Below are positions 1-7,869 of a stretch of 64,000 nucleotides of DNA, in pieces. The stretch is from Chryseobacterium indologenes (GTDB lineage: Bacteria > Bacteroidota > Bacteroidia > Flavobacteriales > Weeksellaceae), in assembly GCA_001013295.1 (NCBI GenBank), contig LAZY01000030.1:164569-228568 (forward strand). The letters are read 5' to 3'. Position 1 is the stretch's first letter; each line of letters begins with the position of its first letter. The position numbers and the translations under genes were made by a program. Below the pieces are notes generated by a model. It made no database searches. It saw nothing but the letters and a program-made list of their open reading frames with translations, and was not told the origin of the DNA.

Positions 1-2231
1 CTGGTCATTGGCTACATTGCTGGCACCGGCAGAAGCATTTACACCTAGTCCTCTTTTAGCGAAAGCATTCCAGATCATACATTTATCCTGGCCTGAATTT
101 CCTATCGAATCCGCCTGAAGTATGGCGTCTCTTCCATCTATAAAGGAAGGATTACAGGGCTGCAACTTCAGTCCGTCCATTACCATTTGTAATACTCGTG
201 CATTTCCTGATACTGAGCTTGCCAATACATCATTGTTATAGCCATATTTTTCTATATACTTCCAGGTAAGATCCCATAGCATAGTCGCCCAGATAAAGCC
301 TATCTCATGAGCATTGAACGCCTCATTAGTTTTTGCATACGTATAACTGTTTATATTAAAATCCGGAGAATATTTTGTAAATCTGATCCCTGCACCAGTA
401 ATCGGCTCCCCATTCATATAAGTTCCTATTCCCCGTGCTAATGAAGACGTATCTCCAGGTCTTGTTGTAAGGATTAAAGCAAAGTAATCTGACCATCCTT
501 CTCCCATCTGCTCAGCAGAATTAAGACAATTATAACCCTGTCCCGTCAATCTGTCTGAAATACCATGTCCATATTCATGAGTAACAATTCCGTTATCTAA
601 ACTTGAGTGCTTAAAACCTTTATAATCAAAATTTAACGTTGCATTCACGGTTGTTCCCGCTTTAAGTTGATTTACGAGATATTCTCCTTCCACTTTTCCC
701 ATCATAATAGAAGGAATACTTATAGGCCCTACTGTATCATCTGCAACCATTGTAAAGGGAATAGTACTTACAGGATTATGAATAATAGCTCCAATAGCTC
801 CTGCCTCTTCCATTCTTTTTACTTTACTGGCATAGCTGCATATTCCTCTTTTTGCAACCCCTATTTTACCCGCCATACTTCCTGGCACCAGAGCAGTACA
901 TGCTTCTTCCGGTGTAGCTAGCATCAGATTTCCCGTCACAGTCTGCCCGTCCAGTAACAGGTTCCCGAAACTGGCTCCTGCTGTTATAGCCTTAGGTCTA
1001 CCCGCCATGGATGCAGGAGAGTTATACTGATACCTTACAATAGGATCATTAACATTTTCAATTCTGTCCCAAATGTACATTTGCATTCTTGGCGGCTCAA
1101 GAAAAGGAGTTCCATTCAGAACCATTTCGTATCCTGAACTAAAGTTTGCATTATTCAATCCACTTCCATCAAAAGCTTCTGCTTTTACTGCGTCTCCACC
1201 TATTCCTCCTTTTCCAAAATTATTGGTTTGAAAGTTTCTTGCTGTTTCTGTAAAACCAAATTGATAAAAGATGTCATGCAGCTTGTTATTCATATAAAAC
1301 AGATTGGTAATGGCTGCATCTTTATAAGTCATAGGATTATCATATTTCCCATCTGCAAAAGGAAAATCAAAATTCAAGCTGCTTCCGCCATCGGGAGAAT
1401 ATCCTGGATTATTGGTATTATCCTGATCTGAGTAAGCATGTACATTATTACCCTGAGTATAGGTATAATGATTGATTCCATCAGAATGCCACCCTTCAGG
1501 AGAAGCTGTCAGATCCCAGGGATTACTAATGACTGAACGGGAGCCAAATGTGGGAGCTTCCAGCGGCAGTGCAAAAACATTATATGAAGCACCGGAAGGT
1601 TGAATCTTCTTCATTCCAGCGGCTGATACCTGTACATCTTTCATCTCTAATCGGTATGAAGACAGATGTCCGAAATCACAACGATGGGTCTGATTGATTT
1701 TCTGCAGAATTTCTCCAGAACCTGCATCTGCAACAACATGCCAAATGTCTGAAGAATTTTTATCAGTTACGATTAATTCCTTAGCATGAACATATACTCC
1801 ATTCTTTTCAAAGTATATGTCAGGTAGGTAATTTACCCTTATTTCTTTAAGTTTAAGTTGCTGCTTAAAGATGTCTTCTGAAAATCTACTCTGAGAAATT
1901 TTATTCTCAATAATAATACTATTTCTATTAAAGTTATTTTTTTCAGAAAGGATCTGTTCTCCTTTTATGAGTACTTTTCCCAACGCATTGGAGATCCTCA
2001 GCCCATTATAAGTTTGCTGCACATCAACAATATCTATTCCCAGGCTTTTTGACTGGTCCTTATTTAAAACAATAATTTCTATTTTATTGCTTGAATTCGC
2101 CTTTTGTACCAGCCATCCTTTCTTCTGATAATATTCATTAATAAGGCGCTCCGTACTTTGTGCTCTGACACTACATATAGAAAAAAATGTAGTCGAAACT
2201 AAAGATAATACGTATAGTTTTTTATTCATGG
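1..2231 (-). CDS. M36 (fungalysin-type) zinc metalloprotease, 3' end cut by window edge
   Basis: Secreted zinc endopeptidase. Translation from the ATG at 2231 runs open to the window edge for about 743 residues, so the C-terminus is missing. It has an N-terminal signal peptide ending near VRAQ, an FTP-like propeptide over roughly residues 30-180, and the M36 catalytic region. The zinc site is visible as HEYGHG near residue 550, with the third ligand in GEGWSDY about 25 residues later. A protease-associated (PA) domain is inserted around residues 425-490 (AKRGICSYASKVKRMEEAGA). This arrangement is common in Bacteroidota M36 enzymes, which usually end with a T9SS sorting domain; that end lies outside the window, so the T9SS link is inference. 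It stands alone and follows the terminator of the prfH operon. Confidence 0.9.
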
Positions 2232-2296
2232 GATAGTTTTGTTAATAAAAATACGAATTATATACTGTATTACAGAGTGTTATCATATTTTATATC

Positions 2297-2322
2297 AAAA
2301 AAAGGAGACTTATGCGGTCTCC
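2297..2322 (-). terminator. terminator of the rtcB-prfH operon
   Basis: On the minus strand GGAGAC and GTCTCC pair around a 7-base loop that contains the TAA stop of the TPR gene, followed by a run of seven T. The stop codon inside the loop marks this as the natural 3' end of the operon. Confidence 0.8.
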
Positions 2323-2831
2323 TTTTTCTTTTTTGTTTTTTTCTTTGGCTTTTTAGGCATTTTTGCTTTGATGAATTTTTCTCTGCTTTTCAGGGCGTCG
2401 ATCATGCATTGATCATAAGCAAGGGTTTTAGCCTTCTTTAAAGGTTCTAATGCTTTTTTATACTCAAGTCTGATCTCAAAAAGCAGAGATTGCTGAATAA
2501 GAATTCTACATTTATCAATTCCCTTTATTTTCAGAGCATACTCAATCAGCTTTTCTGCTTCTTCCAGATCTTCGTTATCCAGAAGGCATTTGATGTAATA
2601 TTGCGGAACACTCAGGTTAGTCATATTACACTGCATTGCCTCTTCAAAGTAGAGCTTGGCCTTTTCATAATCTGTCAGCATCTCGCTGTAGATCCTTCCC
2701 ATCAGGCAAAGGCTGTCTGCATCTTCCGGATCGTAAGACAAAGCATAATTGAGCGCTTCCAGGCAGTCTGGAAGGCTATATGGATAATTGTCCAAAGCCT
2801 CGAAATAATATTTACTTTTAGTTAAGGTCAT
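2310..2831 (-). CDS. TPR-repeat protein, last gene of the RtcB/PrfH cassette
   Basis: 173-residue soluble protein. It shows tetratricopeptide-like helices over residues 10-150 (for example ALNYALSYDPEDADSLCLMG and the following YEKAKLYFEEAM) and a very basic lysine tail (KKPKKKTKKKK). TPRs are protein-protein docking surfaces; the Lys tail could touch RNA or the ribosome. Its start overlaps the 3' end of prfH by 14 bases, which implies translational coupling and a shared role with the RNA repair genes. No signal peptide is seen. Its specific function is not known; a chaperone or scaffold role is only a guess from context. Confidence 0.75.
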   Translation of the reverse strand: MTLTKSKYYFEALDNYPYSLPDCLEALNYALSYDPEDADSLCLMGRIYSEMLTDYEKAKLYFEEAMQCNMTNLSVPQYYIKCLLDNEDLEEAEKLIEYALKIKGIDKCRILIQQSLLFEIRLEYKKALEPLKKAKTLAYDQCMIDALKSREKFIKAKMPKKPKKKTKKKKETA

Positions 2832-3516
2832 TTTGATAGTTTTTTAATTCATTTTTCAAATCATTCCTCTGTTTTTTGAATGACCTGTCCACATAATTCT
2901 TTTTAAAATCAGATCCTGAAAAGGTGCGGACAGCATTCCCACGCTGCACCTGCAGGTGATGATTCCATGTTTCTTTCGTCTTCTTTTCCAGCTTCCGGAT
3001 ATAGACTGACATTACTTTCTCTTTCAGCCTCATGACCGAAAGCCTTTTATTCTCCAGCTGAGAACGTGAATCCTGTACGAATACCGATTCTCCTGTCGGA
3101 AAGTGGGTAGCCCGAACGGCCGTATTGACTTTGTTTACATTTTGTCCGCCACTTCCCTGACTTCTGACCGCCTGAAATCTTATATCTTTCTCGTTGAAAT
3201 CAATCTTTTCAGGATTTTCTAATTCAAAAACACCAATAAACCAGTTGCTTCTTTTATGCAGTTTCCTGAATGTGCTTTTTCCTTCCCAGCAGATACTTCC
3301 CAGCCAGTTTTCCAAAAATTCTGTTATTTGCTTTCCTTTAAAAAGCAGGGTAACGGATTTCAGGGTTAGATTTTCATCCCCGCTTTCACGATGAATGATC
3401 TCATATTCTATATTGTTTTGTGTTGCCTCTTCAAGAAAGGTTTTTAAAACCTTAGCCACTACCCACTGGCATTCCAAAGGTCCTCTTCCTGAAGTGATCT
3501 GTATTAATTTTTCCAT
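2818..3516 (-). CDS. prfH: Peptide chain release factor H (PrfH)
   Basis: 232-residue class-I-like release factor. The peptidyl-tRNA hydrolysis loop [13 protein letters not shown] is intact, with GGQ at residues 123-125, and is followed by the conserved RATHFPTGESVFVQDSRSQ stretch. At 232 residues it is far shorter than RF1 (361 residues at 16311-17396) and lacks the full codon-reading domains, as expected for PrfH. PrfH is known to work with RtcB-type ligases: it releases the peptide from ribosomes damaged in the 16S decoding centre so that the cut RNA can be religated. The gene begins one base after the stop of the nucleotidyltransferase gene and overlaps the TPR gene. The name is secure from length, motif and neighbourhood. 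Confidence 0.92.
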   Translation of the reverse strand: MEKLIQITSGRGPLECQWVVAKVLKTFLEEATQNNIEYEIIHRESGDENLTLKSVTLLFKGKQITEFLENWLGSICWEGKSTFRKLHKRSNWFIGVFELENPEKIDFNEKDIRFQAVRSQGSGGQNVNKVNTAVRATHFPTGESVFVQDSRSQLENKRLSVMRLKEKVMSVYIRKLEKKTKETWNHHLQVQRGNAVRTFSGSDFKKNYVDRSFKKQRNDLKNELKNYQNDLN

Positions 3517-3517
3517 G

Positions 3518-4063
3518 TTATATTGGCATTTTGTGTAATAAGGGATGTCCTACGGGATCTATTCCCTTCTGTAATAAATCTTTTGCAGCCATTACTGCCC
3601 AGCATTTGTCACTGGAATGAATATTTCTGTAAAATGAAAGCAGAACGTCAGGTTTTACTACAGTAAATCCGTTAACTTCAATGGTTTCAAGATCATTTCT
3701 TTCAAAAAAATCTATGGTAATTCTATGAAACTTATTGTTTTCCAGTTCTTCTGTTTTTTCGTACCTGCGAAAGTTTTCTTCACTCGGCAAGTGATCGTAG
3801 CGGGTCCAGACTTTCTGAAATCCTTCCTGCTGAAGAATCATAACAACTTCTGCTACATTTTCTTTTTTTACAAAAACATCAATATCCTTGTGGTCATGGG
3901 CATGTTTGTATTCTGTATGCCCTTTCTCTGACATAAAATGCCAGGCCCAGCCTCCTGATATAATGACTTTATCTTTTAATTTTTCTAATATTTGCAGCCC
4001 GAAACGGATTCTAAATTCCGGCCAGACTTCTCCGTATCTTTTTATATTGTGTGGTGCTCCCAT
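3518..4063 (-). CDS. Minimal nucleotidyltransferase-fold protein between rtcB and prfH
   Basis: 181 residues from the ATG at 4063. A longer TTG start at 4105 is less likely, because the A-rich stretch just before this ATG closely resembles the one in front of rtcB. Polymerase-beta-like nucleotidyltransferase signatures are visible: GGWAWHF at residues 37-43, KDIDVFV with Asp60 and Asp62, and a third carboxylate in HRITIDFFE (Asp118). The pattern GGWA...DxD resembles the ANT(2'')/LinB type of small transferases. The substrate is unknown. Sitting between an RNA ligase and PrfH, it could modify RNA ends or a nucleotide cofactor, but that is inference from context. It begins 85 bases after rtcB ends and is followed at once by prfH. 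Confidence 0.75.
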   Translation of the reverse strand: MGAPHNIKRYGEVWPEFRIRFGLQILEKLKDKVIISGGWAWHFMSEKGHTEYKHAHDHKDIDVFVKKENVAEVVMILQQEGFQKVWTRYDHLPSEENFRRYEKTEELENNKFHRITIDFFERNDLETIEVNGFTVVKPDVLLSFYRNIHSSDKCWAVMAAKDLLQKGIDPVGHPLLHKMPI

Positions 4064-4148
4064 TGTTTTGTTTTTGTTACCAGTTGTGGGTTTACTGGTT
4101 ATCAAGAGTGCAAAAACACAACTGACAACCAGGAAACTACAACAAAAC

Positions 4149-5540
4149 TTATTTATCCATTCTTACAATTCTCGGCTGAAATGTTCCCAGAATATCCACC
4201 AGTTCGCTTTGTGCATTCATCACTTCATTGATGTCTTTGTACGCCATTGGTGCTTCTTCTGCATTTCCACCCATCAGTGTAACATTCTTTAGCTTCAGCT
4301 CTTTTTTAATGTCATGCTGAGTAAAAAGGCTTCTGCACTCTCCACGGGAATGTGCTCTTCCTGCTCCATGTGATGCTGAGTTCAGTGAGTCCGGATTTCC
4401 TTTTCCACGAACGATGAAGCCTTTCGCCGTCATAGATCCCGGGATCATTCCCAATTCATTTTCATTGGCCGGGGTAGCCCCTTTACGGTGAACAATCACT
4501 TCTTTTCCGTTGTGGATTTCTTTCCAGGCAAAGTTGTGATGGTTCTCAATTCTGGCTTTTGCCCTTCCTCCCACTGCTTTCACCAGTCTTCGGTGAATAT
4601 CATCATGGCAGGCTGAAGCGTAATCTCCGGCAAGGTTCATCGCCGTCCAATATTCCAGACCAAGGTGTGTACTTAGATCCAGCCAGGCGAACTGTTGTGC
4701 TTCTTTTGGCAATGGACACTGTTCTGCAGCCACTCGGGAGTAATATTGGGCAATTTCTGCACCTAATCCTCTCGATCCACTGTGTGAAAGTATGCCCAGG
4801 TATTTTCCTTTCGGCAATCCGATCTGCAGGTCTTCTTCTGTGATTTCGACTTCTCCGAATTCCACAAAGTGATTTCCACCACCGGAACTTCCCATTTGCT
4901 TGATCGCTTTTCCTTTTAATCTTCTCAAAATCGGGATCAGATCGAATGTATCCCGGTCAAAAATCTCATGATCTATGTGAGATTTATGGGTTTCATACAT
5001 CCCGAATTTTGTATGTTCGGCAAGGGCTTTTTCATATTTGTCCCTGGCTCCTTCAAGATATGAGATCGGGGTATCCAAAATACTCAGGCTCATTCTGCAG
5101 CCAATGTCCATTCCTACTCCGTAAGGGATTACTGCATTTTCCACAGCAAGCACTCCTCCGATCGGAAGTCCGTAGCCACTGTGGGCATCAGGCATCAGTG
5201 CCCCCTGTGTAGAGATAGGCAGTTTCAAAGCAGTATACAGCTGGTTCTTTGCTTCTTCAGAAATATTGTTTCCAAAGATCTGAAACGAGGCACGCTGTGA
5301 ATTCAGCATTCTTTTTTCTGTTTTCTTTGATGAAAGCAAGGTCTCTGCGATTTGCCCGAAGGTTAAATCCTTTTCGAATTGTTCCGGATTTTGCAGGATT
5401 TCCTTTAAAAGAGATTTTACATGATGGATATTTTTGGTTGCAAAATTTCTTTTCATGACCTCCAGAGCAACATTCACGCTTTGATTATTCGGATAGCCCA
5501 GTTTTAATATATCTTTTCCTTTTAGTTTTAAATTTCCCAT
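4149..5540 (-). CDS. rtcB: RNA-splicing ligase RtcB
   Basis: 463-residue GTP- and Mn-dependent ligase joining 2',3'-cyclic phosphate (or 3'-phosphate) ends to 5'-OH ends. All core residues can be read: Asp145 and Cys148 in GVGMDIGCRMS, His224 in GGGNHFVEF, His253 in SHSGSRG, the HHNFAW pair near 334-335, HRKGATPA and the guanylylated His391 in ASHGAGRAHSR. About 80 N-terminal residues precede the usual core, making it longer than the roughly 408-residue E. coli enzyme. It is the second gene of the cassette, 15 bases after the unknown basic protein. Linkage to prfH points to repair of ribosomal RNA rather than tRNA splicing. No RtcA cyclase or Archease is seen in the window. Confidence 0.95.
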   Translation of the reverse strand: MGNLKLKGKDILKLGYPNNQSVNVALEVMKRNFATKNIHHVKSLLKEILQNPEQFEKDLTFGQIAETLLSSKKTEKRMLNSQRASFQIFGNNISEEAKNQLYTALKLPISTQGALMPDAHSGYGLPIGGVLAVENAVIPYGVGMDIGCRMSLSILDTPISYLEGARDKYEKALAEHTKFGMYETHKSHIDHEIFDRDTFDLIPILRRLKGKAIKQMGSSGGGNHFVEFGEVEITEEDLQIGLPKGKYLGILSHSGSRGLGAEIAQYYSRVAAEQCPLPKEAQQFAWLDLSTHLGLEYWTAMNLAGDYASACHDDIHRRLVKAVGGRAKARIENHHNFAWKEIHNGKEVIVHRKGATPANENELGMIPGSMTAKGFIVRGKGNPDSLNSASHGAGRAHSRGECRSLFTQHDIKKELKLKNVTLMGGNAEEAPMAYKDINEVMNAQSELVDILGTFQPRIVRMDK

Positions 5541-5555
5541 TGTTTTTGTTTTACA

Positions 5556-6302
5556 TTATATGGACGCATCGTCCAGAAAGCTTTCTGCAATCTCTGTTGC
5601 AGGCATTGAGCAGTTAAAATATTTCCTGCTTCTGATAAGATCAGTATCTTCTTTTTTCGTTTTCCATGAATATGACCCGCCGTAAATTGTTTTTTGGGCA
5701 ATTCCGGCAATTTTATGCTGCCTCAGATAGGATTCCAGCTCTGCAGCTTCTTTTTCCAGTTCGAAGTCTACAGGCTTATAATGGGTAATCATATTGGGTC
5801 TTATGCGCAGGGTAAATCTCCAGGGTTCGATAAATTCGTAGTAAGGCACATACATCTTCCTGAAAGAACAATATTCTTCCTGTTTCAGGAAATACTGTCT
5901 TTCTCTGGGGGTGAGCCCGACCTTCGGATCATTCCATGAATAGGAAGAGATGTGCTTGAGCGTCTGTGCTCTTTCTACATATATTCTACGCCCAAATTTT
6001 CTTTTCTTTTTCAGAAACTGGCGGCTTTCGGAATACATATAGGTATTGATCTTCTTCAAAATTCCATCGAAAAAGTCTCCGTCCTTGGATCGCATGACAT
6101 CTTCCCTGACGACAAAGAATCTTACAAATCCTCTCTGATACGGTTTTTCCAAAGGAATCCATGGGGTATTTCTTTTGATCTCCCAAAGTTCGTTACTCCG
6201 TTGATTCTTTTTTCTTATCTGCTTTTCTACATCTTTTTTTATTGTTCTTTTTCTGCTTCTCAGACTCCTAAGTCTGTAATACAGAAGGTTATCATTTTCC
6301 AT
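5556..6302 (-). CDS. Unknown basic protein, first gene of the RtcB/PrfH cassette
   Basis: 248 residues, not matched to a family I recognise. The N-terminus is highly basic (RLRSLRSRKRTIKKDVEKQIRKK, residues about 11-33), with further K/R clusters such as KKKRKFGRR near 100 and many aromatic residues (YVPYYEFIEPWRFTLRIRPN). No signal peptide, membrane segment or known catalytic motif is visible. The composition suggests RNA or ribosome binding, which is inference. It is the promoter-proximal gene: its ATG at 6302 lies 17 bases after an inverted repeat, and rtcB starts 15 bases after its stop. Its constant partner role should be tested by neighbourhood conservation with rtcB/prfH in other Flavobacteriia. 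Confidence 0.65.
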   Translation of the reverse strand: MENDNLLYYRLRSLRSRKRTIKKDVEKQIRKKNQRSNELWEIKRNTPWIPLEKPYQRGFVRFFVVREDVMRSKDGDFFDGILKKINTYMYSESRQFLKKKRKFGRRIYVERAQTLKHISSYSWNDPKVGLTPRERQYFLKQEEYCSFRKMYVPYYEFIEPWRFTLRIRPNMITHYKPVDFELEKEAAELESYLRQHKIAGIAQKTIYGGSYSWKTKKEDTDLIRSRKYFNCSMPATEIAESFLDDASI

Positions 6303-6319
6303 TGATAAGAGAAGTTGGA

Positions 6320-6343
6320 TGTGAGATGTATTTTTATCTCACA
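6320..6343. promoter_or_regulatory. Inverted repeat in front of the RtcB/PrfH cassette
   Basis: Perfect 8-base arms TGTGAGAT and ATCTCACA are separated by 8 bases. A further GTTG/CAAC pairing on the outside extends the stem with a two-base bulge. It ends 17 bases before the ATG of the first operon gene. It could be an operator or an mRNA hairpin covering the translation start. Confidence 0.6.
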
Positions 6344-6354
6344 CAACTTTTAGT

Positions 6355-6392
6355 CAACTAAAATATTAGTTGAATGGATTAATAATAGACAA
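6355..6392 (-). promoter_or_regulatory. Second inverted repeat with a weak promoter-like element
   Basis: CAACTAA and TTAGTTG arms surround four bases (6355-6372). A weak -7-like element (TAATATTT, minus strand 6361-6368) lies inside the repeat, with a TTG 21 bases upstream (6390-6392). It matches only six of eight -7 positions of the Bacteroidota consensus, so an operon promoter here is tentative. Confidence 0.35.
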
Positions 6393-6487
6393 TAACAGTT
6401 CTGAAGTATACACCTCATGCTATTTTGTCCTTAATGACACTAAAAAATTTCGGGGAAACTGAATTTGAGTTTTGAAATATTGCGCAA

Positions 6488-6521
6488 TAAAAAACCCGAA
6501 ATCTTTACGACTTCGGGTTTT
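6488..6521 (-). terminator. Attenuator-like terminator after the leader ORF
   Basis: On the minus strand AAAACCCGAAGTC pairs with GATTTCGGGTTTT (13 pairs including one G-U) around loop GTAAA, then a T run. It lies 22 bases after the stop of the 25-codon ORF and 186 bases before the first operon gene. Its 5' arm can instead pair with CTTCGCGGTTT inside the leader ORF (6557-6567), a competing antiterminator. Confidence 0.8.
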
Positions 6522-6543
6522 GATATTGTATTTTACTATTATT

Positions 6544-6621
6544 CTAAGAATGTACCAAACCGCGAAGCCTTACCACCATAAGGGGTAATCCAACTGTAGA
6601 ATTCTGATTTGTTCTGAACAT
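6544..6621 (-). CDS. Candidate 25-residue leader peptide upstream of the RtcB/PrfH cassette
   Basis: Small ORF from ATG 6621 to TAG 6544. The peptide begins MFRTNQNST, continues VGLPLMVV (residues 10-17) and ends RLRGLVHS. A perfect promoter lies 42 bases upstream and a strong terminator 22 bases downstream, so promoter, ORF and terminator form a compact transcription unit. The codons for LRGL contain CTTCGCGGTTT, which is complementary to the first arm of the terminator with one bulged C. This is the classic layout of a ribosome-controlled attenuator. The hydrophobic Val/Leu-rich middle would suit a branched-chain amino acid sensor, yet the next gene downstream is the RNA repair operon. Alternatives are an orphaned attenuator or an independent short transcript. 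Confidence 0.6.
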   Translation of the reverse strand: MFRTNQNSTVGLPLMVVRLRGLVHS

Positions 6622-6662
6622 TGCTTCGTTGTTTTTAAATGGTTAAACTTGATTTTCAGGTG

Positions 6663-6692
6663 CAAATATAAAATTATTTTTTTAATCTCCAA
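6663..6692 (-). promoter_or_regulatory. Promoter of the leader ORF
   Basis: TTG (6690-6692), 19 bases, then TATATTTG (6663-6670) on the minus strand: a full match to the Bacteroidota -33/-7 pattern. It faces the promoter of the lipoprotein gene at 6707. Confidence 0.8.
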
Positions 6693-6706
6693 TTCTTTTT
6701 AAATCT

Positions 6707-6714
6707 TATTTTTG
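6707..6714 (+). promoter_or_regulatory. -7 element of the lipoprotein gene
   Basis: TATTTTTG fully matches TAnnTTTG and lies 14 bases before the ATG at 6728. No clear TTG is seen at -33. Confidence 0.55.
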
Positions 6715-6727
6715 TGAAAAACAATGT

Positions 6728-7573
6728 ATGCATAAAATTATAGTAAGTTTGCTTCCGTTACTTTTTGTAGCATGTAAGAAGGAGAATCCTGTAAAAAAAG
6801 AAGAGGTAAAAGCAACTGACAACACCTGTAATTCGGCTCATTTCATGAAACAGATTCTTGAACTGGATGAAATGAAAGCTCAGGCTAAATTTCTGGATTC
6901 TTTAACTAAAGGAAAAAGTGGAATTGCTTTTCTGGTAGACAGTACAAAAGTGAACAATGTCTGGAATTACTCGCTTTCAGCCGGATATAATGGCCCGGAC
7001 CGCTTCGAAACTTATCATATTTTTCATGCTTCAGGAGATCAATGCAATTCTTTAAAGATTGATGAACCTGTTTCTGGAGAAACCCTTTCTATTGAGGAAT
7101 GGAGAAAACGCAAAAATGAACCTGTACAAACCGAATCTTATCTGGCAAAAAGCCTCTACAGCTTACCTGTTGAAAGTCTTCCTCAAGTAGATGTAAAATG
7201 GATTGAAACCGATTTTATTATAGATGGATCTGAGCAATACAGCTGTGGAAATCCTATGTTCAGATATTTTCCTTTAGCCCGATATAAAAATATGGACCTG
7301 ATTCTGGTTCCTATGGATTGTGGTGATTTCGACTACCGCTATTCTCTTCTTACGGTGCTTAATAACAAAATTGTTGGGGAGCTGTATGTAGAAGGGCTTT
7401 GGTATGATCCCGGAAAGGATGATAAAATTGAAGAATTCAGCAGCTATGAAATCAGTAAGACCGGTAAGGTTACTGTAACCACAGAACAAAAGCTTGACGG
7501 AAATCTTCAGAAAACAACCCGTACTTATTCACAAATTATGGATGATGGAAGTATAAAAACTTTAAACAAATAA
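6728..7573 (+). CDS. Lipoprotein of unknown function
   Basis: 281 residues with a short signal peptide and a lipobox (LLFVAC, Cys near residue 16) followed by a lysine-rich stretch (KKENPVKKEE), so it is probably anchored on the periplasmic face of a membrane. The rest has no family that I recognise; paired Cys residues (NTCNSAH, DQCNS, YSCGNP, MDCGD) may form disulfides. It is a single gene, divergent from the leader ORF, and shares its promoter region with it. No start ambiguity was found. Confidence 0.8.
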   Translation: MHKIIVSLLPLLFVACKKENPVKKEEVKATDNTCNSAHFMKQILELDEMKAQAKFLDSLTKGKSGIAFLVDSTKVNNVWNYSLSAGYNGPDRFETYHIFHASGDQCNSLKIDEPVSGETLSIEEWRKRKNEPVQTESYLAKSLYSLPVESLPQVDVKWIETDFIIDGSEQYSCGNPMFRYFPLARYKNMDLILVPMDCGDFDYRYSLLTVLNNKIVGELYVEGLWYDPGKDDKIEEFSSYEISKTGKVTVTTEQKLDGNLQKTTRTYSQIMDDGSIKTLNK

Positions 7574-7809
7574 GCTAAATCCGGATTGATTATTCTAAAT
7601 TTTATAAACGTAAAGAATCAGAGATTCGAATGTTTTACTTTAGGAGGCTAAGAATAGGGCGGCTTCGCCGCTGATGAAGTGCAGTGGCTATGCATACGTC
7701 TCATAAAAATCAATGAAATTGATTCCACGAAATATTATAACATCAGATTGCATTGAAAATCCATTTCCATAACCATTGACTCTAATCTGTAATGGAAGTG
7801 AAAGTTAAA
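7574..7809. other. Intergenic stretch without a supported gene
   Basis: Between the lipoprotein gene and the terminator shared with methylmalonyl-CoA mutase. Only short dyads are seen (GCGGC/GCCGC near 7661 and AATCA/TTGATT near 7710). No RNA gene or coding frame is supported. Confidence 0.5.
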
Positions 7810-7856
7810 ATAAATAAGGCTGTTTCTGGTATTGAGAAACAGCCTTTATTTTTTAT
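7810..7856. terminator. Bidirectional terminator
   Basis: AAGGCTGTTTC (7816-7826) pairs with GAAACAGCCTT (7836-7846), with T-rich sequence on both sides. It ends the mutase gene on the minus strand and can serve the plus-strand lipoprotein gene. Confidence 0.85.
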
Positions 7857-7869
7857 TATTGGTTTACTA

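Noticed and set aside
4064..4105. TTG start for the nucleotidyltransferase-fold protein
   Set aside because: The ATG at 4063 has an A-rich leader nearly the same as that of rtcB, and TTG starts are rare here.
7655..7685. GCGGC-TTC-GCCGC hairpin as a possible small RNA or terminator
   Set aside because: No T run, no promoter and no conserved RNA pattern recognised.
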